Notes: a model not told the origin generated them from the sequence alone. Numbered from the stretch's first letter, positions 10,059 to 21,693 are shown. The stretch: DNA of 64,000 nucleotides from Laburnicola sp. R22_1 (GCA_014281115.1 JACONQ010000016.1:1488001-1552000); one strand, 5' to 3'. A program made the numbers and translations.

Positions 10059-12188
10059 CCGAGTCCGTGCACTCAATGCACGCCGTCAGTCAATGCACGC
10101 GATCGCGATTTCGTCCCAACTTCGCACCCCCCACAACTCAACGCCACCATGACTATAGAAGAAGCCCTTGCAGAGCTGGATGCTCTTGACCCTAGCGAAA
10201 ATTTCTCCTACACAGAAATAGCCAAAAAGCATAGTGTTGCTCGCTCGACGTTGTCGCGCAAGCACCGAGGTGTCAGCGGGTCGCGTACGGAGGCAGGTTT
10301 AGCACGTCGCAATCTTCAACCAGAACAGGAGGCAGAGCTTGTAAAGTATATAGAGGGGTTGACAGAGCGAAAGCTACCTCCTACAAGAGAGATGGTGCAG
10401 AATTACGCGTCTGATATCGCTGGACACCCTGTCTCTAAGAGCTGGGTTACTCGCTTCCTCCACCGACACCAGGATAAGCTTATATCCCAATAGAGCACTT
10501 TAATGGATTGGCAACGCCACGCTGCCAACTCTAGTGATAAGTACAAGGTGTACTTTAAACAACTAGGCAGCAAAATTGACTTCTACAAAGTAGCGCCTGA
10601 GCATACATATAATATAGATAAGAAAGGCTTTATAATTGGAGCTGTTGGCAGACAGAAGAGGATCTTTAGCAAGAGGCTATTTAAGAAGAAGCAGTTTAAG
10701 CAGATGCTGCAGGATGGCAATCGCGAGTGGATAAGCTTGTTGGCGTGCGTTTGCGCGGATGGTACAGCGTTGCCGCCAGCTCTCATATATGCGGCTGACT
10801 CTAAGAATATATAAGACACCTAGGTGGAGGATGTGAAGGTGGGAGAATATATGGCCTTCTTCGGAGTATTAGGCAGCGGCTAGTTAAATAATAGGCTTGG
10901 GCTTGCGTGGCTCTAGCAGGTGTTTGAGCGCTTCACAGCAGCTAAAGCTTAAAGAAAGTACCACCTATTGCTTGTGGATGGCTATAGCAGCCACCTAATA
11001 GAAGAGTTTCTAGAGTACTGCTACAGGAAAAAGATATTGTTAGGTATCTATCCACCTCACAGCACCCACACGCTGCAGCCACTCGATGTAGTAATGTTCA
11101 AGCCTCTTAGCACAGCATACTTAAAGAAGCTGGCAACACGCCTTCATAAGCATCAGGGCTTAGTGCCTATAACTAAGGCCAACTTCTTTAGCTTGTTTTG
11201 GGATGCCTAGATAAGCAGCTTTACTATAAAGAACATCTTTAGCTCCTTTTAGGCAACAGGTGTACATCCCTTTAACCCCAACGTTATACTTAATCGCTTT
11301 ACCACTAACAACTTGGACACCTCCAGCAACGCGTCAGAAGAAGCTCCTACATATAGCGGTGAGGCCTGGCAAAAGTTAAACATAGTTGTAAAACGTGCGT
11401 TAAGTAGTGCCTTAGAGAAGGACGCATCTATCATCCAGCAATCGCTCCACCACATGGCTATCCAAAACACCCTTTTGCAGAGCGAAAATAAGGGCCTGCT
11501 TAACGCTCTTACTATTAAGAAAAGAAGAGAGACAAAGGGCAAGTCTCTAGACCTGCTGCAACACTATAAGTACTAGGGGCCTTCTATAATGTGGACTCCT
11601 CAGTTATTTAGGGAGGCCAAGACCCGGATAAGGCTTGCAAGGGAGGAGAGAGAGGCAGAGGAGAAGGAAAAAGCCAACATAAAGGAGCTTGCTAAGGCTA
11701 ATAAGCTATATAACAAAAAGATTGCGCAGGAGAAGTGTGAGAAGCGGAAGAAGGAGAAGGAAGAGCGTGACCGGTTAGCTACTGTGAAGGCTAAGGAAGT
11801 CGCTGAGCGCAAGGCAGAGAGAGAGCGCCAAAAGCAAGCTCGCGACTCTTAAAAAGCTGTACAAAAGCCCTCTATAAGTAAGCGCAAGGCGTCACAGAAA
11901 GCAGCACCAAGAAAGAAGCAGAAACGTAGTGCTAGGGATGATGTAGGTGGTGCCTCGCGCACAGCGCGTACCCCAACACCTCCACACTAACTAACACTCG
12001 CAGCCGCAAAATCCTTCGGCCAAGAAAGTATTGGTGAGACAGTTTATCGCATAGGGCTATAGAGTACTCCACTAAGTTATTTTGTGATAATAGCTATGTT
12101 GTGTGGCTCTACAGCTTCAAGTTTGTGTAGCCCGTTTTGGTGATGCGCGTGCATTGACTGACGGCGTGCATTGAGTGCACGGACTCGG
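10059..12188 (+). mobile_element. Second pogo/Fot1-type transposon, RIP-damaged
   Basis: This 2130-bp element has perfect 43-bp TIRs (10059-10101 and 12146-12188) that start CCGAGTCCGTGCACTC. It is flanked by TA at 10057-10058 and 12189-12190. The interior is one damaged transposase frame. The TIRs share CCGAG at the tip with the first element but otherwise differ. The subterminal stretch before the right TIR (GTGGCTCTACAGCTTCAAG) closely resembles that of the first element (GTGAGGCTCTACAGCCTCAAG-like), so the two are related lineages. Confidence 0.93.
10149..11990 (+). pseudogene. Pogo/Fot1 transposase with about 10 in-frame stops
   Basis: One 614-codon frame without indels runs from ATG 10149 to TAA 11988-11990. 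It has an N-terminal HTH (FSYTEIAKKHSVARSTLSRK), a CENP-B-like segment (KLPPTREMVQNYA), DDE-core blocks NIDKKGF, LLVDGYSSHL and STHTLQPLDVVMFKPL, and a charged coiled-coil-like tail. About ten codons are stops, seven TAG and three TAA with no TGA. They stand where Gln or Trp is expected, for example WLxQVF and DTxVED. This bias fits CpA-to-TpA mutation. The first 114 codons are intact, so a truncated DNA-binding protein could in principle be made. Confidence 0.9.
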
Positions 12189-12320
12189 TACAACGATCTA
12201 CCATTTTCAAGCCACTCTGAGTAATCTTTCGGGGCGATCCTTAGAGCCTCCGCTAAGGCTGCATCGGCACGGAGATCTACCGCGACGAATTCCATGGTAC
12301 GCTTCCGGCGCCGTTTCGTA

Positions 12321-12469
12321 CAGTCCCCCCCGGCTTGGGTGCGTAACGTCGTATTAGTGCTTTCGTGCGGCCAGGTGCGCACAGTCAAAATTTGTATAAG
12401 AAAATCCTTACCCGCCCCCTGACACCACTAAAGCACTGATACTACGCTACGCACCCAACCCGGGGGTTG
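12321..12469. mobile_element. 149-bp MITE with about 40-bp TIRs and TA duplication
   Basis: The left end starts CAGTCCCCCCCGGCTTGGG and the right end in reverse complement starts CAACCCCCGGGTTGGG. Both continue into GTGCGTA..CGT(A)GTAT.AGTGCTTT. TA lies on both sides (12319-12320 and 12470-12471). The interior is non-coding. It sits about 130 bp from the end of the second pogo element and is a separate insertion with unrelated TIRs. Confidence 0.72.
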
Positions 12470-12540
12470 TATTTTAATAGTCGCATTGGTCAACGGTTTG
12501 TCTGTAGCCTACAAATCTTGTCTATATAGCGTCCAGCTCT

Positions 12541-12564
12541 ATGGTGCCGACTTGTCGGCACCAT
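12541..12564. repeat. Perfect 11-bp inverted repeat with 2-base loop
   Basis: ATGGTGCCGAC, TT, GTCGGCACCAT. The GC-rich arms are exact complements and form a near-perfect palindrome about 70 bp from the MITE. Its role is unknown. It could be a cruciform-prone scar, a protein-binding palindrome or chance. Confidence 0.8.
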
Positions 12565-14370
12565 ACATTATTATCATGTGGGTGATTCTTGTCTCATCCA
12601 GGTGGGTGGGGTAATACGACAGAGTCCATCATCATCTGAAAGAACAGTAGATGCATAGAATCACAAAACTGACTTTACGCCACGCTTATGAGCAAGAACA
12701 TTTCTGTGGATGACACACACACGGCAAAGGCACTTTACGTCACCCCTGGAATAATGCTATAGGAGCTTAACATCTCCTGAATCCAACTTTTAATCAAAGT
12801 ACGGAGTCTACATTGTCAGAAATTAATCGTACTAACGCATATTGTCCGATCGCATCGGAAGGGGTTGTTTCATCGATGTTGTGTAGCGTACAGCATAGCT
12901 ACCAAGGCCGAAGCCAATATGTTGGCGCATTGTGCGACCGTCTTCAGCCAATCAGCAACCCTAATCCCATTTGAGATCCGTTCACTGATTGCCGAATCGA
13001 AGTATTGGCTTTGCCCTTTTCAGCTGAACAACCTCGTGGCGGTGAGATGCTCGCTCGTTCCCAAATCTACCACAGTACCACGCGGTAGGTAAGCCGACGT
13101 GGCTGTGGACGCCAAAAAAGCAGAGACACTTGTGCAACTGCTTGCATCCGTCGAATTCCCGGCTCCTAACCCCACTAACATCACCACGTGTAGTGCCCCC
13201 CTCACGATCTACTGCACAAGCCTAGGTAGTATTGCGGATACTCGTTCAGGCGTGCTTCTGCAAAAAGGAGACAAATTGTACGTACCAGTGGCCTAATTCA
13301 TTTGTGACGACGTCTAGCAAACCATGATGTAAAAATCCTTCCGCGCCGGTGTTTTCTTGGCTCATAGACTACCATAGTACTCAGAAGCATAGCCCATTGC
13401 TTGGCGGTTGTCGTACCACTGTACAATTCTGGTTGACGGTGCGAGATGCGGAGCTCACTAAGAAGGTAGCATCACGCCGACGATGCGATCGGGGCGTGGT
13501 GAACTTGTTCAGTGGGCGAAATGTGGAGCTTCAGTGATCTAGTGCATGTGGCTGCCATGATCTTCGATTAGCTCGGGACGAAGGACCCTCGGGAGGCTCG
13601 CGAGGCTCGCGAGGCTCTACATCTTCTAGATCCAAGCCATGACCGAAAACACACGCCGTCGCCCCTCTGTGCAACAATCTCGCTGGTGCTCTGACTGCAG
13701 GACGTGTCGATTCGCCACATAGCTCCTTACCCAGCCTCGTTCTCACGACTCTGCCTCGTCCGCCCCTATTCCATTGCTACCTTCGGTCATATCCGATGGA
13801 CTCGGGGACTGGTCTGGATCTTGCTGATCGTTGAATTGAGGATATTTTATGCTTTAAAGGGGCTGGCATGATGTAGGTTTTGATCATCTTCAGCTCTGCC
13901 TCTTCTGCCACATTGTGTCTGGAAGTTCTCGCGTGCGTTGGGGCTTTCCTTTATTTGCGAAGACCTGCAGTTCGTCTATTCCGGGACTACGGAAGCGATT
14001 GTGATCGAGGATACATGGGAGATTCATTATCCCATTGTATTGCTGCGCTGGAACAAAGGGCATTGTCATGAACAACTGGACCGCCATGGTACACTTAACC
14101 GAGTATCCACATAGAACTTAATTGATACCACATTGTGTAGAGGAATAGGCTTTCAACATTGTAACACTCACCACTGCAACTTTCATCTCTATATAAACCA
14201 TTCGATGCTTACTGTTTGAGTCCTCCAGCACATCATCACAATCATCAACAACCAACAACAACCGCCTCAGAGCCCTTCGGTGGGTGGGAGTCGGCGCGCT
14301 AAGGAGTGGATCATCTATCCACTGCGCGCCGCGGGGTCCAGGCCTCTGAGGAACGAGCTCGGTTGCGAGC
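12565..14370. other. No supported gene
   Basis: Only short frames with no recognisable domain. A plus-strand frame at about 13087-13296 has a protein-like composition but no homology I can name. A 9-bp repeat (GCTCGCGAG) occurs near 13590-13617. Confidence 0.4.
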
Positions 14371-14643
14371 GGAATGCGTGCAAGGCGTAACCAGCATGGT
14401 AAGGGATCGACTGGGTCTCCCAATTCCGACTGCCCATCGTTCAAAAAGGAAACGCAAAAGTGGAAACACGGATGCGTCTGAGGGGGTTGACTGGGTCCCC
14501 CCGATTCCTCGAATGGGAATGCGTGCAAAGTGTAATCCAGCATGGTAAGGGACCGACCGGGTCTCCCAATTTCCATGGTGTGTGGAGAAACGCAGAAGTG
14601 GTAGCACGGATGCGTCTGAGGGGGTTGACTGGGTCCTCCTGAT
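14371..14643. repeat. Imperfect direct duplication of about 135 bp
   Basis: Copy A (14371-14508) and copy B (14515-14643) share AATGCGTGCAA, CCAGCATGGTAAGGGA, CTCCCAATT, AACGCA.AAGTGG and CACGGATGCGTCTGAGGGGG followed by TTGACTGGGTCC. The middle differs by substitutions and a length change. The minus-strand frame through it repeats SGGPSQPPQTHPC. No gene is evident, so I read it as a diverged tandem duplication of non-coding or decayed sequence. Confidence 0.8.
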
Positions 14644-14699
14644 ATCTTCACATATTCTATCATATGGAACGATGATAAAGCGATAGCTTGAAAATGTAT

Positions 14700-15869
14700 C
14701 CCGAGAGAGTGGGTGCAGTGCTGAGCTCGTCCGGATGAGTTTACGACTTTACGATATGCTATGGGGGATGGTTTATCCTCTGGTCAGAAATTTTGGACTT
14801 TGCATCTTCTACGATGTGGAGAAAAGTTTTGTTGAGCGGAGTTTCGGGCGCTTTCGCGTTGCTTCCGCTATGACGTTGCGAGGTATGTTTCTGGCGATGC
14901 TGCGATATGCTAATCGTTGTGGCATCCAGTGCTTACCCATGAGGAATAACGCCGGGGACGGTCCTCGTGGGATTTACCCCTCATGTTAACTCACGAGGCC
15001 ATTGCCATGCCCGTGGAATATTTCCCTTTGATGCGGGGTGGTCTGGTGAGGCTTCATAGAGCCTCATCCGGAGTGGGAGTGGACCACGTAAGGACGCATT
15101 TTACTATTGCCGCTTGGTATTCTCGATTCTGGATTCAGAGACTTTTATTCTTTGCTCTGGCTATTCTTAACGGGAGATTTTTGCGCCATTTGTGCGCTTC
15201 TTGTTCCCTTCCGGTCGCTGGCCACAGCACAGGCATCATGAACCTGCCTGGTGGGAGGGTCGTTATTTCTACCTCGACTGTCCGCGGTCGAGAGTTTATA
15301 TTAGGTTTTAAAGGCTTCGGCCACTTTTCCTTCTGTCTCGATGGTGGCAGAGGATGTTTTGTTCAGTTAAGGTTTAAAACTCACGAGGCGGCTATGTTGA
15401 AGGACAAGCGCCAGTGTAGTATTCCCTCCGCGCTTCACATTCGTGAAGTGTTGTTATATTTTAAAACTCACAGTGCGATTACGCCGGGGACGGCGTCTGT
15501 GTAGTATTTCCCCATTCCGCGAAAGCGTTCGTATTGAGCTGCGAAGAGACTCAATCGAGGTCGTTTGACTTCAGCAGGGTTATGAGTTTAGATTTTAATA
15601 TTTGATAATAAAAATGTGTGCTCTCTTAAAGCATGCTTCTACATAAAAACTTGCATATAGGTAACTGAATGTGATGTACAGTAGTGATCGACCACGGAAG
15701 AGAGTGATGTCCTTCGGGAAAGAGCGACGCTGCTAATCTATTTACAGACTAGCGTCCTTTCACCAGCGTTCCTTCCGCGATCCCCCACAGAGCCTCATCA
15801 TTGAGCTCCACTACAACTTCCATCAAGCACGGCACATCGCGAAACTTTTTTGCAGTCAATTATTATTTC
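14700..15869. other. No supported gene; about four diverged 50-60 bp repeat units
   Basis: Units near 14938-14987, 14988-15040, 15376-15437 and 15464-15526 share parts of ACTCACGAGGC, ACGCCGGGGACGG and GTGTAGTATTTCCC. The longest frame (14983-15504, plus) begins at an ATG but has no domain I recognise. The end of the region is the upstream flank of the Zn2Cys6 gene. Confidence 0.4.
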
Positions 15870-18134
15870 ATGACCAAACGACCCCACGACGCCTCTATAG
15901 CGTCATCCCGCCGGCAATCCCCCAGCCACACTCAGCGAACCGAGTCAAGCCACGGTGACGAGGACGACGGAGATGGCTCGGCGGTTAAGAAGTCGCGCAC
16001 ATACATGGCCACGCTAGTATGTGCCAAGCCAAGTTTGATGAAAGAGATCTGACAGTAGTAGGCCTGCGATATCTGTCGATCAAGGAAAACTCGGTGTGAT
16101 GAGGATCGACCGCGGTGTGGATATTGTAGAAATATGAACCTCGAATGCACATATCAGACACCGCGGCCTACTAAGTCAGTTCATTGTGTCGAAGTTTTAC
16201 GCTATGGTGTGTTAACATAGCTAATAGGAAGGACCAGTCGATGACGGTCGCTATCAATGCTATCAGACGACTCGAGGCAAAGGTGGAGGATCTGACGACG
16301 GCTATCAACTCTAATAAAGCTCCTCAATCCATGTACGTATCTCGTGATACTCGTCAGAGGCGTTATGCGACAGATGTATGTCTCATCTGCAACTTGTGAT
16401 GGGGTGACTTGCCTGATTTACACGAGTCCTTTGCTAACATATACTCTTATGTTTAGGCCACCCATGCAAGACCATAGGTCACCAATTGCCACTCTCTCCC
16501 AACCAAGTCCAAGGTCGACATCTCGTGTCTTACCTCATTCAATACCACATCATGATCGCGGGTCTCTGGACATGGGGTCTTCTCCGCATGCCACTGGAAC
16601 TCCAGGAACAGCCTGCTATGTTGCTCCCGAGGTACATGGTGCTGTTAAGCTTTCCTTTAGCCAGCACGGCGTCACGCTGTGGCCCGCCATCGAAGAGTTA
16701 TTACCTGCAGACTTCATTGCTGCCCGTCGGGCCTTACCCAGAGATTATATTGTGGACATCGAAAGCCAGAGGGCACCACTTCCTATCCATATCGACATTC
16801 CATCAGGACAGACTGGGGGCTTCTGGCTGGCAGGCCTCCCACTGTCCGTCATCAAAAGTCTAGCTGATGCGTACTTTGCGGTCTTCCATCGAAATACGCC
16901 GGTTCTAGACAAATCTCACTTCTTCTACAGTACTCTTGGTGTCGCGATGGAAAACGATTTTGGATACGACATTGAGACATGCCTTGTATTGATCGTTCTT
17001 TCGCTAGGATGCTTGGCTGTCAAAGCCCACGAAGAGGGAAATTTTCCATTGCCATCTCGTACACCTTCTATCATTACTGGGTTTGTGCGACCTGGATGGT
17101 ACGAGTTAATCACTGACGAGCCACCGGGTTTGAAGTTTTTCAATGAAGCGCGCCAGCGTATTGGGTTCGTCATGAGCCAGAACGATATACCCACAGGACA
17201 ATTCTACGTGCTCGCCACGCTGTATCATGCACAGCTCCTACGGCCAATCGACTCGTGGACAATGGTTAGCCGCGCTGCTCTGTGTTGTATGAGCATGCTG
17301 TCGCGAGAGGAGCCCATCGACTTTGATAGCTGGGAAGGCGATATGCTTTCAAGGTTATTCTGGAACACGCTCATGTACGAGACGATCATCACCCAAGAGC
17401 TAAGCCTCCCTCCGAGCGGGCTCCTAGGATACGAAGCGGACGTGCCGATCCCAAAGTTTAGGCCCTGTCCTCGCCCCAAGACGTCCATATCTGAGCTTCT
17501 TGTGAACGAGGATGACTCAATTTTCAACTTCCACTTCCTTGCGCAAGCCGCTCACCGAATCATCCTGACGCGCATAAGGCACAACCTCTATTCCTTCGCT
17601 GAGAAGGAGGGGTATCCTAGTCCGACCTTAACGGCTGAGATGCATCACCAGCTCGAGCAGTGGCGCTCAAACCTCCCACCATCGTTGCAGTTCACCGATA
17701 ACGAGAATGTGGATGTTTCTCCGGGCCCGGCGCATGTCATCGCAAAGGCCATGCTGCGCAGTCGCTATCGCGTTGCGAAGTTCCACATCGGGCGCCCGTT
17801 TCTGTACAAAGCCCTCCATGCGCCGGGATACACAACCGAGAGGGAATACGACGAGGTGCGAAAAGGACTCGAGGGTGCCATGTACTGGCCTGCTACCATG
17901 GGTCTGTGCAATCGGATGAAATCCGCTTTGCCTATCAAATTCGGGTGGTGCTCGCAGTGCTTCGGGCAGGTCCTACTGTTCACTGCCGTTGCGCGGTCGT
18001 CGGATCTGAAATTGAGAGATACACTACCCGAAGGGTGGAGAGACTGGGTGTGCATCATGATGGAGCTGATTGAGAGCTGCGCGAAAGAGAGCCCAGGGGT
18101 TGCCAAAGATGGCGAGCTGCTGCGCTTGCTGTGA
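15870..18134 (+). CDS. Zn2Cys6 (Gal4-type) fungal transcription factor
   Basis: Exons 15870-16016, 16062-16174, 16228-16332 and 16457-18134, with introns of 45, 53 and 124 bp, give 680 residues. The zinc cluster is split from the N-terminus by intron 1. It has Cys at residues 51, 54, 61, 68, 71 and 78 in exact C-x2-C-x6-C-x6-C-x2-C-x6-C spacing (CDICRSRKTRC, then CGYC). A short coiled-coil linker follows (AINAIRRLEAKVEDL), then a fungal-specific transcription factor middle domain with FFYSTLGVAM, WEGDMLSRLFWNTLMYE and LSLPPSGLLGY. The start is the first ATG in frame (MTKRPHDASIAS). It is a nuclear DNA-binding regulator. Its target genes cannot be read from the sequence and no biosynthetic cluster sits beside it. 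Confidence 0.93.
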
Positions 18135-18942
18135 TGGCGCAGGGCATGGCTGAGACCTGGGCGGTTGCTACGTGGACTGAACGACTCTCCCAAGCCAACA
18201 TGTACGACACGACGTAGTAGTGGCGGAGGCACTAGGTGATTGTATCACGCGACGCGTGTATACCAATGTGCCCAGGTGCTACTCTGCGCCTGAATCCCCG
18301 GTTGCGGGAACGGGACGGGAGACGGAATTTTTTCGATGTATGTACCCGAAGGCTTGCATACGACCCCGGGAAGGGGTCTAATTTTAGCCTCGCTGCTATC
18401 GACTATTTTGGAGTTGATGTCCACCCCCCGTCGCTACGTCGTTATTGAGACAGCCACGCCAGCAACGGTTGATGGACCATTTGTACGCAGGCAGGTTGCT
18501 GCAAGGGGACGCTGGCATGCGACACTCGCGCAGAGGGCGTAGTGGCGGCCAGGCTAGGCCCCGTAACGCGAACGAGGTGAACGAGGCGAACAAGGCCAGC
18601 CATCGCCAGCAGACGCGCCGTGCGGCGGCATACCATGTAGCTGTTCTCTGCTCCACGTCGCCGTCTTCTCCCTCTTCCCTTTTGCCCGTCGGTCGTTTGC
18701 TGCTGTTGCCGTTGTTTCCGTCCGCTGTGCTTCCTGTCTAGTGTCGCGCGTTCCTCTGCAGCGCGTCGCTGTCCTCCTTCCCCGCAGCCGAAGCGGGCGC
18801 CCTTGTCGACGCGGCGTCTGCGGGCCGCTGGCTGAGCCTGGCTCCAACCTCATCAGCCATCGTACTGCACCAACGCCCTCCGAACCTTGGAAGCCCCGCC
18901 TACGCCCGTCGACAAGCGCTCCGTCATTCATTTCCCTATGCC
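18135..18942. other. Intergenic, no supported gene
   Basis: GC-rich with only overlapping short frames. The right part is likely the promoter and leader of the glycosyltransferase gene. Confidence 0.5.
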
Positions 18943-20207
18943 ATGTTCAACATCAACTATGCCTACGCCAGCCTAGCCACCATGGCCTCCGGGCCGCACG
19001 CGCGATGGCGGCGCATCCTGTTCATCACCCTGGTGCCGCTGCTCTGCGCTTTTGTCTACTATGAGACCAACTCGATCCCTTCACGCAGGGGCTCACAGTA
19101 TGTTCCGCCGCCTGACGCAATGCCTGTCCGCTAACTGGGCTGACCAGATACCCCTACCAGCACAATGTCTCGCTCCCCGCCGGCGACACCTCCATGGCCA
19201 CGGTGATAAAAGCCCTCTACGAGCCCATCCTGCATCCGATCGACGCCGCAAACTTCACCGACGAGGAAGGACAAGTGTACCGCCTGCATGGCGAGCCCCG
19301 CTTCAAGCAGAAGCTGGGCAAGAAGGTGCTGGTCATGGACATTGACAGCCGGCCGCTGACCAAGCCCGGCCAGCTCATGGACGAAGAGCTCGTGTGGAAG
19401 GGCGGCGAGGGAATCCGAGCCCTTTCCGCCGGCATGCTCAGCCACTACACGTACGCCATGATCCACGGCTACGACTACAAGTTCATCCGCGCGCCCGACT
19501 ACGAGGACCGCTGGGGCACCTGGGTCAAGGTGCCCGTCATGAAGGAAGCCCTCAAGACGCACGACTACATCCTCTTCATGGACTCGGACGTCATGTTCCA
19601 CTACCCACACCTGCCGCTCGAGTGGCTCATGAACTACTGGAACCTAACCAAGGAGACCCTCGTCATGATGTCGCTCGACCCGGACGAACCACAGAATTAC
19701 GACGCCCGCGGCAACCGCTACCTCAACACGGGCTTCGTCATCGCGCAGCAGAGCGCGCGGACACAAGAGATGTTCAAAGTGTGGGCCGAGTGCCCGGACG
19801 AGGGCCGCTACCCGGGCTGCGCCAAATGGAAGCTCGAAATGTTCCACGAGCAGGCCGCGTTCGGGAACTACATCCGCTACGAGTTTGACCGGCCCGAGGA
19901 TATTAGAGTCCTACCCTGCGTCGAGGCGAATGGCGCTCCCGAAGCGGAGAACCGAGGCGGGTGTAAGGGCACGTTTGTGCGGCATTATTGGGTTAATAAG
20001 GGGCTTGTGCCTAAGGCGCTGGCGGATCAGGTCATGCAGTATTTTTTGCCGAGGTTGCATCAGCTGTATCACCAGACGGCTGAAGAGCACATTGTCGATG
20101 CTAAGGGGTACCGGCTTGCGGGCGCGGAACTCATTGAGCTGACGCCGGAAGAAAAAGAGGCGCTGAAGAATGGGAACGGGAAGAATCAGAAAGATGAAGG
20201 CTGGTAG
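18943..20207 (+). CDS. Type II membrane glycosyltransferase with DxD motif (GMA12/MNN10-like)
   Basis: Exons 18943-19097 and 19148-20207, joined over a 50-bp intron, give 404 residues. A short cytosolic N-terminus and one membrane anchor (ILFITLVPLLCAFVYY, about residues 25-40) predict a Golgi type II topology. The luminal domain contains VLVMDIDSR, YAMIHGYDYKFI and ILFMDSDVMF with the metal/nucleotide-sugar DxD at 197-199. RYLNTGFVIA and HEQAAFGNYI follow. These fit a GT-A fold transferase related to the galactosyltransferase GMA12/MNN10 (GT34) or nucleotide-diphospho-sugar transferase families. Which of the two is not certain. A second in-frame ATG at 18982 could also be used and would keep the anchor. 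Likely role: extending N- or O-glycans of secreted proteins. Confidence 0.88.
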
Positions 20208-21693
20208 TAGGGGAGTGTGTGGACTACTGGCTGCTGCTGGCTGTGTGTGGGATTATACCCTGGATGTTTGATGGGAGGATGCTGAGGATGGTGATTGGTA
20301 TTTTGGTGCATTGTATTGCCGTCTTTTTTTCGTTTTCTTTTTCGGGGTGGTGTTGTTGGGGCGACGTTGCGCTTTCCTTTCCTTTCCTTTCCTTTTCTCT
20401 TCTGCCTCGCGGTGCGGCGCGGCGAATGGTATTATTACTTCTCTGTTTCTTTCTTTCTTTTTCTTTACGCACACGGTTAAAAGCATGGTATAGCTGGGCG
20501 GAAATTGTGTTGTACGATGCGATGCGTATGGCATTTCGGCGCATTGGAGCAAGGCGTCTTTTGTGGGCGGACAGGGCATATCGTGGCATGGCATGTTTAT
20601 CTATCTATTGCACTATGGACGCATTGCATTGCATTGGCGCATTTTGTTGGAGGGGTTGGGCAAGGGATTAGGGGGGTTAGGTAATGTTTTTTTCTTGGGG
20701 GGGAAGGGGGGTCTGAGGGTGAGGGGTGGGAGGGAGAGTGAGGGGAGAAATTCAGAATACTTTTTGAGATTTTGTGTTGCTTGTATTGTGAGATGGTGTA
20801 TGAGGAAAATGTGCGGTGTGAGTGAGTGATATGGATGTGTGGTGAGTGTGCTGGCATGGGAGGGAGTGAGAGGTCGTTGTCATGTGTCTTGTAATAGTAG
20901 GATCTGGAGGTGTGTGCAGAGAGGCATGGCCAGTGGGGTATGCACCGAGCTTCGGGCGTGGAAACGTTGTCTTCTGTGTAGTTTGCGGGTTCCTTGCTTT
21001 AAGTTCCAGCCAAGAGTGCGTGCGGGCTGCGAAAGTGGGGAAATTATATGTAAGATATAGGTTATAGTATCCTGCTTTTTTGGCACGTACATACCTGTTT
21101 GCCCTGTAGAAGGGATGGAGGTTTGCTGGGAGTGGGTGTGTTGGTTGGTGGGCGTGTTAATAGTGTGGCGTGGGGAGCTGTGGCTGTCGGAGGTATGTAT
21201 GCATAGGGATAGGGATGAGGCTATGGTGTTGTGGATGTACGGGGGGTTAGGGTTGTTTTGGCGCATCAAGGAGGTGAGTAGGTGGTGCGAGAGGGGGTGT
21301 TTTACAGGAGATGCATGCAGGAACGCAAATGTGGAGTGTTTCTAGGGCTATGTGCAAACTATGTGCCAGCAACGACGATCAAACGCAAACATATGTATGG
21401 CATGGAAGTCATGTCTTTATATATATTAATATTGAATAAATCTGGTATCATGTACGGCGTTGTATGTTCCATATATTCAAGATACTATGAGCGCAACTTG
21501 TTTTATATGGACCAGAGATGTTCCGTTCAACATGGTGGGAATGTATCCTGAGAAATCGTCGGGTCTCGCCATGAACGGCTTCCCTTGGCCTCCACATATT
21601 CGTTCCATTTTCCAATCTTCCAGTGCAACTTTTTGACCCTCCACAAATTGATCTCACAACTCCACCCCAGTAATCAACATAGTAAGACGACGA
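20208..21693. other. Intergenic, low-complexity pyrimidine and G-rich tracts
   Basis: No supported gene. TTTCC/TTTC-rich runs occur at about 20320-20470 and G-rich runs at about 20650-20740. The left part is the 3' flank of the glycosyltransferase. Confidence 0.5.

Noticed and set aside
1796..11990. TAG as a sense codon (alternative genetic code)
   Set aside because: TAG recurs at Gln or Trp positions, but intact genes here also end in TAG (for example 5942-5944 and the dioxygenase at 42734-42736) and TAA stops accompany TAG in the transposons. RIP-type mutation explains the pattern better.
12190..12320. Minus-strand small frame MEFVAVDLRADAALAEALRI
   Set aside because: It gives only about 41 codons after removing the pogo insertion, with an upstream stop and no known family. 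The composition is protein-like but unsupported.
13087..13296. Plus-strand frame of about 65 codons
   Set aside because: No ATG in good context, no domain and flanking frames closed. Not called as a gene.
21240..21260. Telomere-like GGGGGGTTAGGGTTG
   Set aside because: It occurs once, within a generally G-rich stretch, and not as a tandem array.
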